DNA of 64,000 nucleotides, from positions 186,001-250,000 of the forward strand of contig OZ025882.1 of NCBI GenBank assembly GCA_964019415.1, in the 5' to 3' direction. Positions 1 through 12,321 of the stretch are shown in pieces. This DNA is from Ianthella basta (lineage: Eukaryota; Porifera; Demospongiae; Verongiida; Ianthellidae). Position 1 is the stretch's first letter, and each line of letters opens with the position of its first letter. Below the pieces are notes generated by a model that did no database searches, was not told where the DNA came from, and saw nothing but the letters and a program-made list of their open reading frames with translations. Made by a program: the position numbers and the translations under genes.

Positions 1-475
1 ACAAGATGAAGCAAGATGAACTAAGATCAGGTAAGATGAAGCAACATGAGGAAAGATGAAGGAAGATGAAGGAAGATGCGGCAGGATTAAGCAAGATGAG
101 GAAAGATAAAGCAAGATGAGGAAAGATAAAGCAAGATGAAGCAAGATGAAGCAAGATGAGGCAAGACGATGCAAGATGAAGCAAGATGAGGCAAAATGAG
201 GAAAGATGAGGCAAGATGAGGCAAGATGAAGCAAGATGAGGCAAGATGAGACAAGATGAGGTAAGATGAGGAAGGATGAGACAAGATGAGACAAGATGAA
301 GAAAGATGAGGCAAAATGAGGGAAGATGAGGCAAGATGAGGAAAGATGAGGCAAGATGAGGTAAGATGAGGAAAGATGAGACAAGATGAGACAAGATGAA
401 GAAAGATGACGCAAGATGAGGCAAGATGAGGCAAGATGAGGCAAGACAAGGCAAGATGAAGCAAGATGAACTGGA
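1..475. repeat. 10-bp minisatellite array A (first block)
   Basis: Tandem array of a degenerate 10-bp unit, GATGARGCAA, with point variants such as GATGAGGAAA and GATAAAGCAA. It starts before the window edge. Long open frames through it (Leu/Ser/His-rich on the minus strand) follow from the absence of stops in a repeated unit and are not genes. Confidence 0.95.
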
Positions 476-825
476 CCACCAACAATTTGCACTGGACCCT
501 TACAGGATGCACTGGACCCCCCTACAGGATGCACTGGACCCCCTACAGAATGCACTGGACCCCCTACAAGATGCACTGGACCCCCTACAAGATGCACTGG
601 ACCCCCTACAAAACGCGCTGGACCCCCAGCAAGATACACTGGACCCTCTGCAAGGTACACTGGACCCCCTACAGGATTCACTGGACACCCTACGAGATGC
701 ACTGGACCCCTACTAGATGAACTGGACCCCTTACAGGATGCACTTGACCCCTTACAAGATGAACTGGACCCCCTACAAGATACAATGGACCCCCTACAGA
801 ATGCACTGGACCCCCTACAAGATGC
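476..825. repeat. 21-bp minisatellite array B (first block)
   Basis: Tandem 21-bp unit built around ACTGGACCCCCTACA followed by AGATGC or GAATGC. About 16 copies lie between two blocks of array A. The open frames ([11 protein letters not shown] repeats) are repeat artefacts. Confidence 0.93.
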
Positions 826-2908
826 GGCAAGATGAAGCAAGATGAGGCATGATGAGGCAAGATGAGGCAAGACTGGGTAAGATGAAGCAAGATGAGGAAA
901 GATGAAGCAAGATGAGGGAAGATGCGGCAAGATGAAGCAAGATGGGGAAAGATACAGCAAGATGAAGCAAGATGAGGCAAGATGAGACAAGATGTGGTAA
1001 GATGGGGAAGGATGAAGCAAGACGAAGCAAGATGAGGCAAGATGAAGGAAGATGAGGCAAGATGAGGCAAGATGAAGCAGGATAAGGAAAGATGAAGCAA
1101 GATGAGGCAAGATGAGGTAAGATGAAGCAGGATGAGGAAAGATGAAGCAAGATGAGGCAAGATGAGGCGAGATAAGACAAGATGAAGCAAGATGAGGCAA
1201 GATGAAGCAAGATGAGGCAAGATGTGGCAAGATGAGGCAAGATGAAGCCAGATGAGGCAAGATGATGGTAATTTAGGCAAGATGAAGCAAGATAAGGTAA
1301 GATGAAGCAAGATGAGAGAAGATGAAGCAAGATGCAGCAAGATTAGGCAAGATGAGGCAAGATGAAGTAAGAAGAAGCAAGATGCGGCAAGATTAAGCAA
1401 GATGAGGAAAGATGAGGAAGCTGAGACAAGATGAGGCAAGATGAGACAAGATGTGGCAAGATGAGGCAAGATGAGGAACAATGAAGCAAGATGAGGCAAC
1501 ATTAGGATGAAGCAAGATGAGGCAAGATGAGACAAGTTGAGGTAAGATGAAGGAAGATGAGGCAAGATCAGGCAAGATTAGGTAAGATGGGGAAGGATGA
1601 AGCAAGATGAGGAAAGATGAGACTACATGAGGTAAGATGAGGAAAGATGAGATAAGATGAGACAAGATGAAGCAAGATGAGGCAAGATGAGGCAAGATGA
1701 GGCAAGATGAAGCTAGATGAGAAAAGATGAGACAAGATGAGACAAGATGAGACAAGATGAGGCAAGATGAAGCTAGATGCGATCCAATGAAACAAATGTA
1801 GCAAGATGAAGCTAGATGAGGCAAGATGAAACAAGATGAGGCAAGATGAGGCAAAATGAGGCACAATGAGGCAAGATTAAGCAAGATGACGAAAGATAAA
1901 GCAAGATTAAGCAAGATGAGGCAATATGAATCAAGATGAGGCAAGATTAGGTAAGATGGGGAAGGATGAAGCAAGATGAGGCCAGATGAGACAAGATGAG
2001 GTAAGATTAGGAAAGATGAGACAAGGTGAGACAAGATGAAGCAGGATGAGGCAAGATGAGGCAAGATGAGGCAAGATGAGGCAAGATGAAGCAAGATGCG
2101 GCAAGATGAAGCAAGATGAACTAAGATGAGGAAAGATGACGCAAGATGCGGCAAGATGAAGCAAGATGAGGCATGATGAGGGAAGATGAGGCAAGATGAC
2201 GCAAGATGAAGCAAGATGAAGCAAGATGCGGCAAGATCAAGCAAGATGAGGAAAGATGGGACAAGATGAGGCAAGATGAGACAAGATAAGGCAAGATGAA
2301 GCAAGATGAAGCAAGATGAGGCAAGATGCAGCAAGATGCGGCAAGATGAAGTAAGATCAAGCAAGATGAGGTAAGATGAAACAAGACAAGGCAACATGAA
2401 GGAAGATGCGGCAAGATGAGGCAATATGAGGCATGATGAGGCAAGATGAGGCAAGACGGGGTAAGATGAAGCAAGATGAGGAAAGATGAAGCAAGATGAG
2501 GGAAGATGCGGAAGGATGAAGCAAGATGAGGAAAGATAAAGCAAGATGAAGCAAGATGAAGCAAGATGAAGCAAGATGAAGCAAGATGAGGCAAGATGAG
2601 GCTAGATAAGGTGAGATAAGGCAAGATGACGCAAGATGAGACAAGATGAGGTAAGATGAGGAAAGATGAGACAAGATGAGACAAGATGAAGAAAGATGAG
2701 GCAAGATGAGGAAAGACGAGGCAAGATGAGGTAAGATGAGGAAAGATGAGACAAGATGAGACAAGATGAAGAAAGATGAGGCAAGATGAGGAAAGACGAG
2801 GCAAGATGAGGTAAGATGAGGAAAGATGAGACAAGACGAGACAAGATGAAGAAAGTTGACGCAAGATGAGGGAAGATGAGGCAAGACAAGGCAAGATGAA
2901 GCAAGATG
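826..2908. repeat. 10-bp minisatellite array A (second block)
   Basis: Roughly 2.1 kb of the GATGARGCAA unit, the same family as the first block. No exon-like sequence interrupts it. Confidence 0.95.
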
Positions 2909-4010
2909 AACTGGGCCCCCAATAAGATGCACTGGACCCCTACAGAATGCACTGGACCCACTACAGGATGCACTGGACCCCCTACAAGATGCACGGGACC
3001 CCCTACAAGATGCACTGGACCCCCTGCAAGATGCACCGGACCCCCTACAGGATGCACTGGACCCCCTACAGAATGCACAGGACTGCCTACTAGATGCACT
3101 GGACCCCCTACAAGATACATTGGACCCCCTACAAGATGCACTGGACCCCTACAAGATGTACTGGACCCCCTACGAAATGCACTGGACTCCCTACTAGATG
3201 CACTGGGCCCCTTACAGAATGCACTTGAACCCCTAAAAGATACACTGGACCACCTACTAGATGCACTGGACCCCCTACAAGATACACTGGACCCCCTACT
3301 AGATGCACTGGACCCCCTACAGGATGAACTGGACCCCTACAGAATGCACTGGACCCCCTGCAAGATGCACGGGACCCTTACAGTTTACACTTAGCCCCCT
3401 ACAGGATGCACTGGACCCCCTACAGAATGCACTGGACCCCTTACAGAATGCACTGTACTCCCTACAGGATGCACTGGACCCTCTACAGAATGCACTGGAC
3501 TCCCTACGAGATGCACTGGACCCCCTACAGAATGCACTGGACCCCTTACAGGATGCACTGGACCACCTACAAGATGCACTGGACCCCCTACAAGATGCAC
3601 TAGACCCCGTACAAGATGCACTGGACCCCCTACAAGATACAGTGGACCACCTACAAGATTCACTGGACCCCCTACAGAATGCACTGGACCCCCTACAGGA
3701 TGCACTGGACCCCTTACAGAATGCACTGGACCCCCTACAGAATGCACTGGACCCCCTACAAGATGCACTGGACCCCCTACAGAATGCACTGGACCCTCAG
3801 CAAGATGCACTGGACCCCCTACAAGATGCACTAGACCCCCTACAAGATGCACTGGACCCCCTACAAGATGCACTGGACCCCCTACAAGATACAGTGGACC
3901 CCCTACAAGATGCACTGGACCCCCTACAAGATACACTGGACCCCCTACAAGATGCACTGGACCCCCTACAAGATGCACTGGACCCCTACAAGATACAGTG
4001 GACCCCCTGC
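2909..4010. repeat. 21-bp minisatellite array B (second block)
   Basis: About 52 copies of the 21-bp ACTGGACCCCCTACA-based unit, the same family as 476-825, with the same A-to-B junction sequence. It ends abruptly in unique sequence near 4010. Confidence 0.94.
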
Positions 4011-4639
4011 AAGAAGCCCTGTGCAAGTACCGCAGGCTAACCTCTCCTCTTGAGTTTTGTAGTGCCACTAGTTGTGATGCCAGAGGACGGAGAAAATCCT
4101 TTGTTCCGTTGTTCCCAATGACTTTCGGAGATCTTGGGGAGGAGCTAAGAGAACAAATCTCCATGCAACATCGCGCTGTCAACGAGATACAAGGTCTTCG
4201 CGCTCCCGTGACAGGATAATTTAATGCATGCTGATTCAAATGCCCGCCAGATAATCAGCTGATTGTGGAGGTATACGCTTTTCTCGTATGGCGTCCTCTG
4301 GAGGTACCGCTCCTGCGACGCGTGTACACAGGCAGCTATTTCTGGATCGCCAGGGTGGCGTAAAGTTGCAAGTGCATTCGTTTGGCGATTCATGTAACGG
4401 TTTACACGTAACAATGTCTGTGGATCTCGCGTCATTCCTCCCTCCGACATTCACAAGGGCTAGCAACAGCGGCGAGGTGGGCGCGGCTCCAGGGCACACA
4501 AGTTCTGAAGTCAAACCAAAGAGAGCCCAGCTTTGAGAAGGCAGCAAGACTGCAGCAGTGGGAGCGTTTGTGCCTCCAACTGCTGCAGCTATGTACGTGC
4601 ATACGTATGGCGTGTGAACTTAACCTTGCCCAGTGCCAC
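4011..4639. other. Unique intergenic sequence, no supported gene
   Basis: About 630 bp of non-repetitive sequence between two minisatellites. Short open frames exist on both strands (for example 4288-4536 plus and 4145-4450 minus), but none matches a protein family I recognise and none has convincing splice signals. I see no gene here. Confidence 0.5.
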
Positions 4640-5320
4640 ATCCACCTCTACCGCCCCACATCCACCTCTACTGCCCAACAAGCGCCTCTACTGCCCCACA
4701 AGCACCTCTACTGCCCACATCCACCTCTACTGCCCACATCCACCTCTACTGCCCAACAAGCACCTCTACTGCCCCACAAGCACCTCTACTGCCCCATGCA
4801 CATCCACCTCTACTGTCCCACATCCACCTCTACCGCCCAACAAGCACCTCTACTGCCCAACAAGCACCTCTACTGCCCAACAAGCACCTCTACTGCCCCA
4901 CATCTACCTCTACTGTCCCACATCCACCTCTACCGCCCAACAAGCACCTCTACTGCCCAACAAGCACCTCTACTGCCCCACATCCACCTCTACTGCCCCA
5001 CAAGCACCTCTACTGCCCCACAAGCACCTCTACTGCCCCACATCCACCTCTACTGCCCAACAAGCACCTCTACTGCTCAACAAGCACCTCTACTGCCCAA
5101 CAAGCACCTCTACTGCCCCACATCCACCTCTACTGCCCCACATCCACCTCTACTGCCCCACATCCACCTCTACTGCCCCACATCCACCTCTACTGCCCCA
5201 CATCCACCTCTACTGCCCAACAAGCACCTCTACTGCCCAACAAGCACCTCTACTGCCCAACAAGCACCTCTCTGCCCAACAAGCACCTCTACTGCCCCAC
5301 ATCCACCTCTACTGCCATGT
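4640..5320. repeat. 20-bp minisatellite
   Basis: Tandem array of CACCTCTACTGCCCCACATC and CACCTCTACTGCCCAACAAG, two alternating variants of one 20-bp unit, about 34 copies. All three plus-strand frames are open through it, which is a repeat artefact. Sequence from 5321 to 5596 is unique and AT-rich near 5350; nothing is recognised there. Confidence 0.94.
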
Positions 5321-5596
5321 ACTACAGAGATATGATGACGATGATTGCCCCTATATAATATATATACATTACCACATTTTGTACAATCTGCTAATGCATG
5401 CATGTTCTATATACATAGCACCTCTACAGGCATACTGCAGCTAGGTCTCTACTGTTGTAGCGTGTGGCTGGGCCCACTAAGGGCAGTGTGTTAGCCACTT
5501 TCAGCCAAACTACACGATGAGTGCATCCCTTGACATTGACATTAACCCGCATCCTGAGTCCTGCATGTCCATGTATACCCGGATGTATGTGGCACA

Positions 5597-7775
5597 GCTG
5601 AAGAATGGGTGGTGTGTGGCTGAGGAGTGGGTGGTGTGTGGCTGAGGAGTGGGTGGTGGGCAGCTGAGGAATGGGTGGTGTGTGGCTGAGGAGTGGGTGG
5701 TGTGTGGCTGAGGAATGGGTGGTGTGTGGCTGAGGAGTGGGTGGTGTGTGGCTGAGGAGTGGGTGGTGTGTGGCTGAGGAATGGGTGGTGTGTGGCTGGG
5801 GAGTGGGTGGTGTGTGGCTGAGGAATGGGTGGTGTGTGGCTGAGGAATGGGTGGTGTGTGGCTGAGGAGTGGGTGGTGGGCAGCTGAGGAATGGGTGGTG
5901 GGCAGCTGAGGAGTGGGTGGTGTGTGGCTGAGGAGTGGGTGGTGTGTGGCTGAGGAATGGGTGGTGTGTGGCTGAGGAGTGGGTGGTGTGTGGCTGAGGA
6001 GTGGGTGGTGTGTGGCTGAGGAGTGGGTGGTGGGCGGCTGAGGAGTGGGTGGTGTGTGGCTGAGGAGTGGGTGGTGGGCGGCTGAGGAATGGGTGGTGTG
6101 TGGCTGAGGAGTGGGTGGTGGGCAGCTGAGGAATGGGTGGTGTGTGGCTGAGGAGTGGGTGGTGTGTGGCTGAGGAATGGGTGGTGTGTGGCTGAGGAGT
6201 GGGTGGTGTGTGGCTGAGGAGTGGGTGGTGTGTGGCTGAGGAATGGGTGGTGTGTGGCTGGGGAGTGGGTGGTGTGTGGCTGAGGAATGGGTGGTGTGTG
6301 GCTGAGGAATGGGTGGTGTGTGGCTGAGGAGTGGGTGGTGGGCAGCTGAGGAATGGGTGGTGGGCGGCTGAGGAGTGGGTGGTGTGTGGCTGAGGAGTGG
6401 GTGGTGTGTGGCTGAGGAATGGGTGGTGTGTGGCTGAGGAGTGGGTGGTGTGTGGCTGAGGAGTGGGTGGTGTGTGGCTGAGGAGTGGGTGGTGGGCGGC
6501 TGAGGAGTGGGTGGTGTGTGGCTGAGGAGTGGGTGGTGTGTGGCTGAGGAATGGGTGGTGTGTGGCTGAGGAGTGGGTGGTGTGTGGCTGAGGAGTGGGT
6601 GGTGTGTGGCTGAGGAGTGGGTGGTGGGCGGCTGAGGAGTGGGTGGTGTGTGGCTGAGGAGTGGGTGGTGGGCGGCTGAGGAATGGGTGGTGTGTGGCTG
6701 AGGAATGGGTGGTGTGTGGCTGGGGAGTGGGTGGTGTGTGGCTGAGGAATGGGTGGTGGGCGGCTGAGGAATGGGTGGTGTGCGGCTGAGGAATGGGTGG
6801 TGTGTGGCTGAGGAATGGGTGGTGTGTGGCTGGGGAGTGGGTGGTGTGTGGCTGAGGAGTGGGTGGTGGGCGGCTGAGGAATGGGTGGTGTGTGGCTGAG
6901 GAATGGGTGGTGTGTGGCTGAGGAGTGGGTGGTGTGTGGCTGAGGAATGGGTGGTGTGTGGCTGAGGAGTGAATGGTGGGCGGCTAAGGAATGGGTGGTG
7001 TGTGGCTGAGGAGTGGGTGGTGTGTGGCTGAGGAGTGGGTGGTGGGCAGCTGAGGAGTGGGTGGTGTGTGGCTGAGGAGTGGGTGGTGTGTGGCTGAGGA
7101 GTGGGTGGTGTGTGGCTGGGGAGTGGGTGGTGGGCGACTGAGGAGTGGGTGGTGTGTGGCTGAGGAGTGGGTGGAGTGTGGCTGAGGAGTGGGTGGTGTG
7201 TGCCTAGGGAGTAGGTGGTGGGCGACTGAGGAGTGGGTGGTGTGTGGCTGGGGAGTGGGTGGTGTGTGGCTGAGGAGTGGGTGGTGTGTGACTGAGGAGT
7301 GGGTGGTGTGTGACTGAGGAGTGGGTGGTGTGTGGCTGGGGAGTGGGTGGTGTGTGGCTGAGGAGTGGGTGGTGGGCGGCTGAGGAGTGGGTGGTGTGTG
7401 GCTGAGGAGTGGGTGGTGTGTGGCTGGGGAGTGGGTGGTGTGTGGCTGAGGAGTGGGTGGTGTGTGACTGGGGAGTGGGTGGTGTGTGACTGGGGAGTGG
7501 GTGGTGTGTGGCTGGGGAGTGGGTGGTGTGTGGCTGAGGAGTGGGTGGTGTGTGGCTGAGGAGTGGGTGGTGTGTGGCTGAGGAGTGGGTGGTGTGTGGC
7601 TGAGGAGTGGGTGGTGTGTGGCTGAGGAGTGGGTGGTGTGTGGCTGAGGAGTGGGTGGTGTGTGGCTGGGGAGTGGGTGGTGTGTGGCTGGGGAGTGGGT
7701 GGTGTGTGGCTGAGGAGTGGGTGGTGTGTGACTGAGGAGTGGGTGGTGTGTGGCTGAGGAGTGGGTGGTGGGCGG
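5597..7775. repeat. 22-bp minisatellite with higher-order structure
   Basis: About 99 copies of a 22-bp unit (GGCTGAGGAGTGGGTGGTGT plus GT). Variants are AATGGG for AGTGGG, GGGGAG for GAGGAG, and GGGCGG/GGGCAG for GTGTGG. A long variant pattern recurs with a 462-bp (21-unit) shift. The 775-residue minus-strand open frame is an artefact. The array ends about 180 bp beyond the SLC25A10 stop codon. Confidence 0.95.
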
Positions 7776-7868
7776 CACTGCACCAAAAGTACCAGCAAAT
7801 CTTTGAATAGACCACAATTATTGGCCTCGCTATACACATTTGCTTATGTTCAGTAAAGACAGCAATCA

Positions 7869-7874
7869 TTTAAT
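7869..7874 (-). promoter_or_regulatory. Candidate ATTAAA poly(A) signal of SLC25A10
   Basis: On the minus strand ATTAAA lies about 80 bases past the SLC25A10 stop codon. It is the only near-consensus signal I found between the stop and the 22-bp array. Confidence 0.35.
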
Positions 7875-7953
7875 AGAAACATTCTTCTTTCACAACGATG
7901 AGTTAAAATAACTAGCAAATTTAGGGTACATCACGTAACACCTTGACAAGTTG

Positions 7954-10900
7954 TCACCTACTCCTGGGAGGGAAAATTAATCTCAACTGTTCCAGAAATA
8001 TAAATGTTAAGATGGTGTGTGGTCCCAGGCGGATGAAGGCAGGCACAAAGCCCTGCAAATGGAAGAGGAATGAGGTGGGTTAAAGGCGGATGTAGTCTCA
8101 CACAGCCATCTATTCTGTGGTATTTGGTTTGACCACTCCTAAACAGATACAGTTGAGGTGATTATCTAGTTAGCTGGTACATGTTACATGGATAGCTATG
8201 GAGCCAAATCATGCTACCACTGCAGGGAGCTCTTTCAATCACTACAACGGGTACCAGTCATATTGCTCTCAGCTGCCAACCTGAAGCCATACATAAATTT
8301 GACAGTCCTTCAATCAACAGCCCTTTACTGGTCAAGGCAGGATGGAATAAACTAAACAAATAGTCGTGTGAGAATAAGGGGACGGGTGGATGTCCGCTAG
8401 AGCTGTGTGTACACCTACGTACGTACCTTGAAGAATGCCAGGGGGCCCAGTTTTGATATGTGGTAAACACAATGCAAGAAAGTCTGAATGGAAGGGACAT
8501 TGGTGTAGCTCACTGGAGCCCAGCAAAGGAGGGAGCACTGCGGTAAGCAATGCACGGTGTGACATAATATTATACCTTGTACTCTCCAGATCTGGCATTC
8601 ATTAGTCTTGTTTTTAGCACATCTACTGGTTGGGTAACACCAGTGGCCACAATACCCTGCAGGTGGGGGGACTTTGGTACATACCAGGGTTGCCTATTAA
8701 TGAGAAATAAAGGTTTCCAGAAAACAAGAGAGACCTAGGGATGGTACAGTGTGTCCAGAAATATACCCACCTTCTACAGTGGGAAAAAGTCAGAGAAGAG
8801 GAAGGCAGAGCAGCGTTGTTCAGCAGTACATGGAAATGACAGCACCAGCTTACGTACGTATATTCTGAAGAAATTCCTAAAACATTATCAACATGCCTAC
8901 ATTTGGGCTATAGGGTTGGGATTAGGCTGCTTCTGCTCATAATAAGGTTGGCCTTAAATGATATGCAACCCATACTTCCACATGGGAGGCGTCACTCGCT
9001 GGTTGTAAGCCAGCACAGCCTCCAGCCGTAGTTCTGTGCTTGCCTATTCAACATGCGATTGCACAAGTAAAGGAGGGGCTGGACAGGACTATGCAGGAAA
9101 TGTTACTTTCCAATGTACCATTCGCACACACAACCAGGACCATCCCTACATACACACAACAGCACTGTGCCACCTGTTACATGTTGTAAGTTGTATCAAA
9201 GGGGGGGGGGGGGGGGCTCACCGCCACAAAACTTGATGTGAAGTGAGTAGTTACGTTGTCAGTGAAGAACCTGTGACAGTGGAACATTGCACTCACTCAC
9301 TCAGTGGAGACACAGGGGCTCATGATACACTGTGTGCAGACCTACTCGGTTTGCAGTAACGTTTGCTTGATCTGGTCATACACGGCCACCTGTGTGTGGT
9401 GCATGGTACGAGGGCATGTGCAAGTGTCACACAGGTGATGCCACCGCAGAGAGCCCAACTCACCTGACAGGCAGTCATTGCAATGGATCGGATGATAACA
9501 GGACTGACTCCGTTCCAAAGACTACTGGCACCCTCTGCAACAGGAGAAGTGATTTTCACATCAGCTGCAGCAGTAATATGACATTGGTGTGATCTCACCA
9601 TAACGGAAGACTTGCCACAACCCATGTAGGGCATGTCTGTAGCTATATGGAAGAAGAGGAACTGCTGCCAGCCCTGCATGCACTAGTCCACACGCAGACC
9701 AAACCAAATTAGGAGTAGCTTACTTCCTGCGCTGTGCTGGAGGTGCTCGAATGTCTGCTTGCATTCTGAACAGGTTGTTAAAACAAATGAACAGATGACT
9801 GGAGCTCTTGCTCACGCACTGCCCACCACTGACCTTACATTCACCAAGTCTGCTGGGCACCCTACAATGCCTCCCACAGCCCCTGCACAATAGATGAGGT
9901 GAGGGACAGGGCTGAGGTGAAGGAGGGGCAGGACTGAGGTGAAGTGAGGGGTAGGACTGAGGTGAAGTGAGGGGCAGGGCTGAGGTGAAGTGAGGGGCAG
10001 GACTGAGGTGAAGTGAGGGGTAGGACTGAGGTGAAGTGAGGGGTAGGGCTGAAGTGAGGGGTAGGACTGAGGTGAAGTGAGGGGCAGGACTGAGGTGAAG
10101 TGAGGGGTAGGACTGAGGTGAAGTGAGGGGTGGGGCTGAGGTGAAGTGAGGAGCAGGGCTGAGGTGAAGTGAGGGGCAGGACTGAGGTGAAGTGAGGGGC
10201 AGGACTGAGGTGAAGTGAGGGGTAGGACTGAGGTGAAGTGAGGGGTGGGGCTGAGGTGAAGTGAGGGGCAGGGCTGAGGTGAAGTGAGGGGTAGGACTGA
10301 GGTGAAGTGAGGGGTGGGGCTGAGGTGAAGTGAGGGGTATGACTGAGGTGAAGTGAGGGGTAGGGCTGAGGTGAAGTGAGGGGTAGGACTGAGGTGAAGT
10401 GAGGGGTAGGACTGAGGTGAAGTGAGGGGTAGGACTGAGGTGAAGTGAGGGGTAGGACTGAGGTGAAGGAGGGGTAGGACTGAGGTGAAGTGAGGGGTAG
10501 GGCTGAGGTGAAGTGAGGGGTAGGACTGAGGTGAAGGAGGGGCAGGACTGAGGTGAAGTGAGGGGTAGGACTGAGGTGAAGTGAGGGGCAGGGCTGAGGT
10601 GAAGTGAGGGGTAGGACTGAGGTGAAGGAGGGGCAGGACTGAGGTGAAGTGAGGGGTAGGGCTGAGGTGAAGTGAGGGGTGGGGCTGAGGTGAAGTGAGG
10701 GGTAGGACTGAGGTGAAGTGAGGGGTAGGGCTGAGGTGAAGTGAGGGGTAGGACTGAGGTGAAGTGAGGGGTAGGACTGAGGTGAAGTGAGGGGTGGGGC
10801 TGAGGTGAAGTGAGGGGCAGGGCTGAGGTGAAGTGAGGGGCAGGGCTGAGGTGAAGTGAGGGGTAGGACTGAGGTGAAGTGAGGGGTAGGACTGAGGTGA

Positions 10901-11979
10901 AGTGAGGGGCAGGGCTGAGGTGAAGTGAGGGGTAGGACTGAGGTGAAGGAGGGGTAGGACTGAGGTGAAGGAGGGGTAGGACTGAGGTGAAGTGAGGGGT
11001 GGGACTGAGGTGAAGGAGGGGCAGGACTGAGGTGAAGTGAGGGGTAGGGCTGAGGTGAAGTGAGGGGTAGGACTGAGGTGAAGTGAGGGGTGGGACTGAG
11101 GTGAAGTGAGGGGTAGGACTGAGGTGAAGTGAGGGGTAGGGCTGAGGTGAAGTGAGGGGTAGGACTGAGGTGAAGTGAGGGGTAGGACTGAGGTGAAGGA
11201 GGGGTAGGACTGAGGTGAAGTGAGGGGTGGGACTGAGGTGAAGTGAGGGGTGGGACTGAGGTGAAGTGAGGGGTAGGGCTGAGGTGAAATGGGGAAGTAT
11301 TACAAGCACAGTCCGAGAGAGAGACTCAGAACCAGTTGAGGTGTGATGGTGCACAATAAATACCTCCAATACAAGCAATAGCAGTCTTCTCATAAAAAGG
11401 AAGAACTGTCCCTGCACAAAAGGAACACACAGAGACAAGCACCAGTTTGACTGCTGGTATACAATACATACTGCACCTGGAGCCCCGCCCCTCACCACCG
11501 GCCCTGCTCCTGCGGTAGTGTGTCAGGGTATCGTAGACACCAAACCGTGCAGTTGAGTATGTAAGCTAGTCGACAAACGGTAAAGGGGAGTGATTGAGAC
11601 AGACAGATGGACAGGACTTGATTTATGGCAACAGGGCTTAATTATCTTTAGCTAGCTTTCAGAGCATTTCACCTGGCGCAAAATGGAGGCGGAGAGTCCA
11701 TTGTAGAGAGACGATACGCCCCCGGATCTAACCACATGAACAGCCATGCCAAGTAGGCCGCGTTCGACCCTCTGTTGTGTCTGCAAGTGTACCTGAATAG
11801 TGTATGAAAGGAGTGGTGTCACGCGGACGGCAATATTCAATATGTTGGCGACTACAGTACGCATTGACGGTCACTTTCACCTTTAGTGTATCCAGTGGAT
11901 GAGTGCAACATGCTGCTGCCGCTGATGCACAACCACCCAAGTACCACCTGTGTCCCTTCTGTGTGCCCGCAGACGCCAT
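7954..11979 (-). CDS. SLC25A10: Mitochondrial dicarboxylate carrier (SLC25A10 family)
   Basis: Inner-membrane carrier exchanging malate or succinate for phosphate or sulfur anions. Thirteen exons: 11881-11979, 11673-11792, 11496-11565, 11364-11411, 9834-9882, 9724-9765, 9599-9642, 9464-9534, 9346-9389, 9222-9270, 8576-8656, 8427-8483, 7954-8052. They join in frame to 290 residues; the human protein has 287. Visible evidence: a start close to the family's (HRWYLGGCAS), the three carrier signatures HPLDTLK, CPADLVNVR and QPVDVLKTRLMN, and the DIC-typical VHLQTQQ and LYNGLSAS. The C-terminal exon GFVPAFIRLGPHTILTF is also canonical. The fourth intron (9883-11363) is almost all a 23-bp minisatellite. 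The third-repeat QPVDVLKTRLMN and the VHLQTQQ stretch favour SLC25A10 over the related oxoglutarate carrier SLC25A11. Confidence 0.95.
9900..11285. repeat. 23-bp minisatellite in SLC25A10 intron 4
   Basis: About 60 copies of a 23-bp unit beginning GAGGGGTAGGACTGAGGTGA. Variants are GGGC for GGAC and occasional 3-5 bp shortened units. On the gene strand each unit carries CCTCAG, a potential 3' splice site. Confidence 0.94.
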
Positions 11980-12288
11980 TTTATAACACCTCGTAGGGGT
12001 TCCCCTAGTTTGACTCTTTTCGCCGTACGCGAGCCTAGGTCTAGATCTGATGGGAGTAGGTCTATGGTCTCATCATCACGTGAGCAAGGGAGAGCAGCTC
12101 TTGTTGATGGAGCAAGTGCGGCATTAGGTGGCAGCTGAAACAAGGATATTAATCCTTTGAGACAACACTGTATAAATGACGAATAATGGCTGTGTTGGTT
12201 GGAAAGCGGCAGAACTTGACACTGGACACTCCAGTCAATGGTGGGGCCCAACCGGCTACTCTGACGCTAGGGCGTGTATGGATACATA

Positions 12289-12321
12289 GATACTCTAACC
12301 ACGTTGTGTGGTTAGAGTATC
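12289..12321. other. Perfect 14-bp inverted repeat (hairpin)
   Basis: GATACTCTAACCAC, a 5-base spacer GTTGT, then the exact reverse complement GTGGTTAGAGTATC. It lies in the roughly 790-bp gap between the SLC25A10 start and the STMP1 stop, where I see no gene. Confidence 0.8.

Noticed and set aside
690..3141. Several overlapping long minus-strand frames with LPHLASSC repeats
   Set aside because: Products of the 10-bp array A in three frames; no start context, codon structure or homologous domain.
4288..4536. An 82-residue plus-strand frame in unique sequence
   Set aside because: No recognisable domain, no supporting splice signals, and repeats on both sides; kept as unassigned intergenic DNA.
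5510..7837. A 775-residue minus-strand open frame rich in HTTHSSATHHPLLS repeats
   Set aside because: It is simply the 22-bp minisatellite read without stops; the unit length is not a multiple of three, so all frames give similar artefacts.
9720..11498. A 592-residue minus-strand frame with HFTSVLPLTSPQ repeats
   Set aside because: It lies in SLC25A10 intron 4; only its ends coincide with true carrier exons read in another frame.
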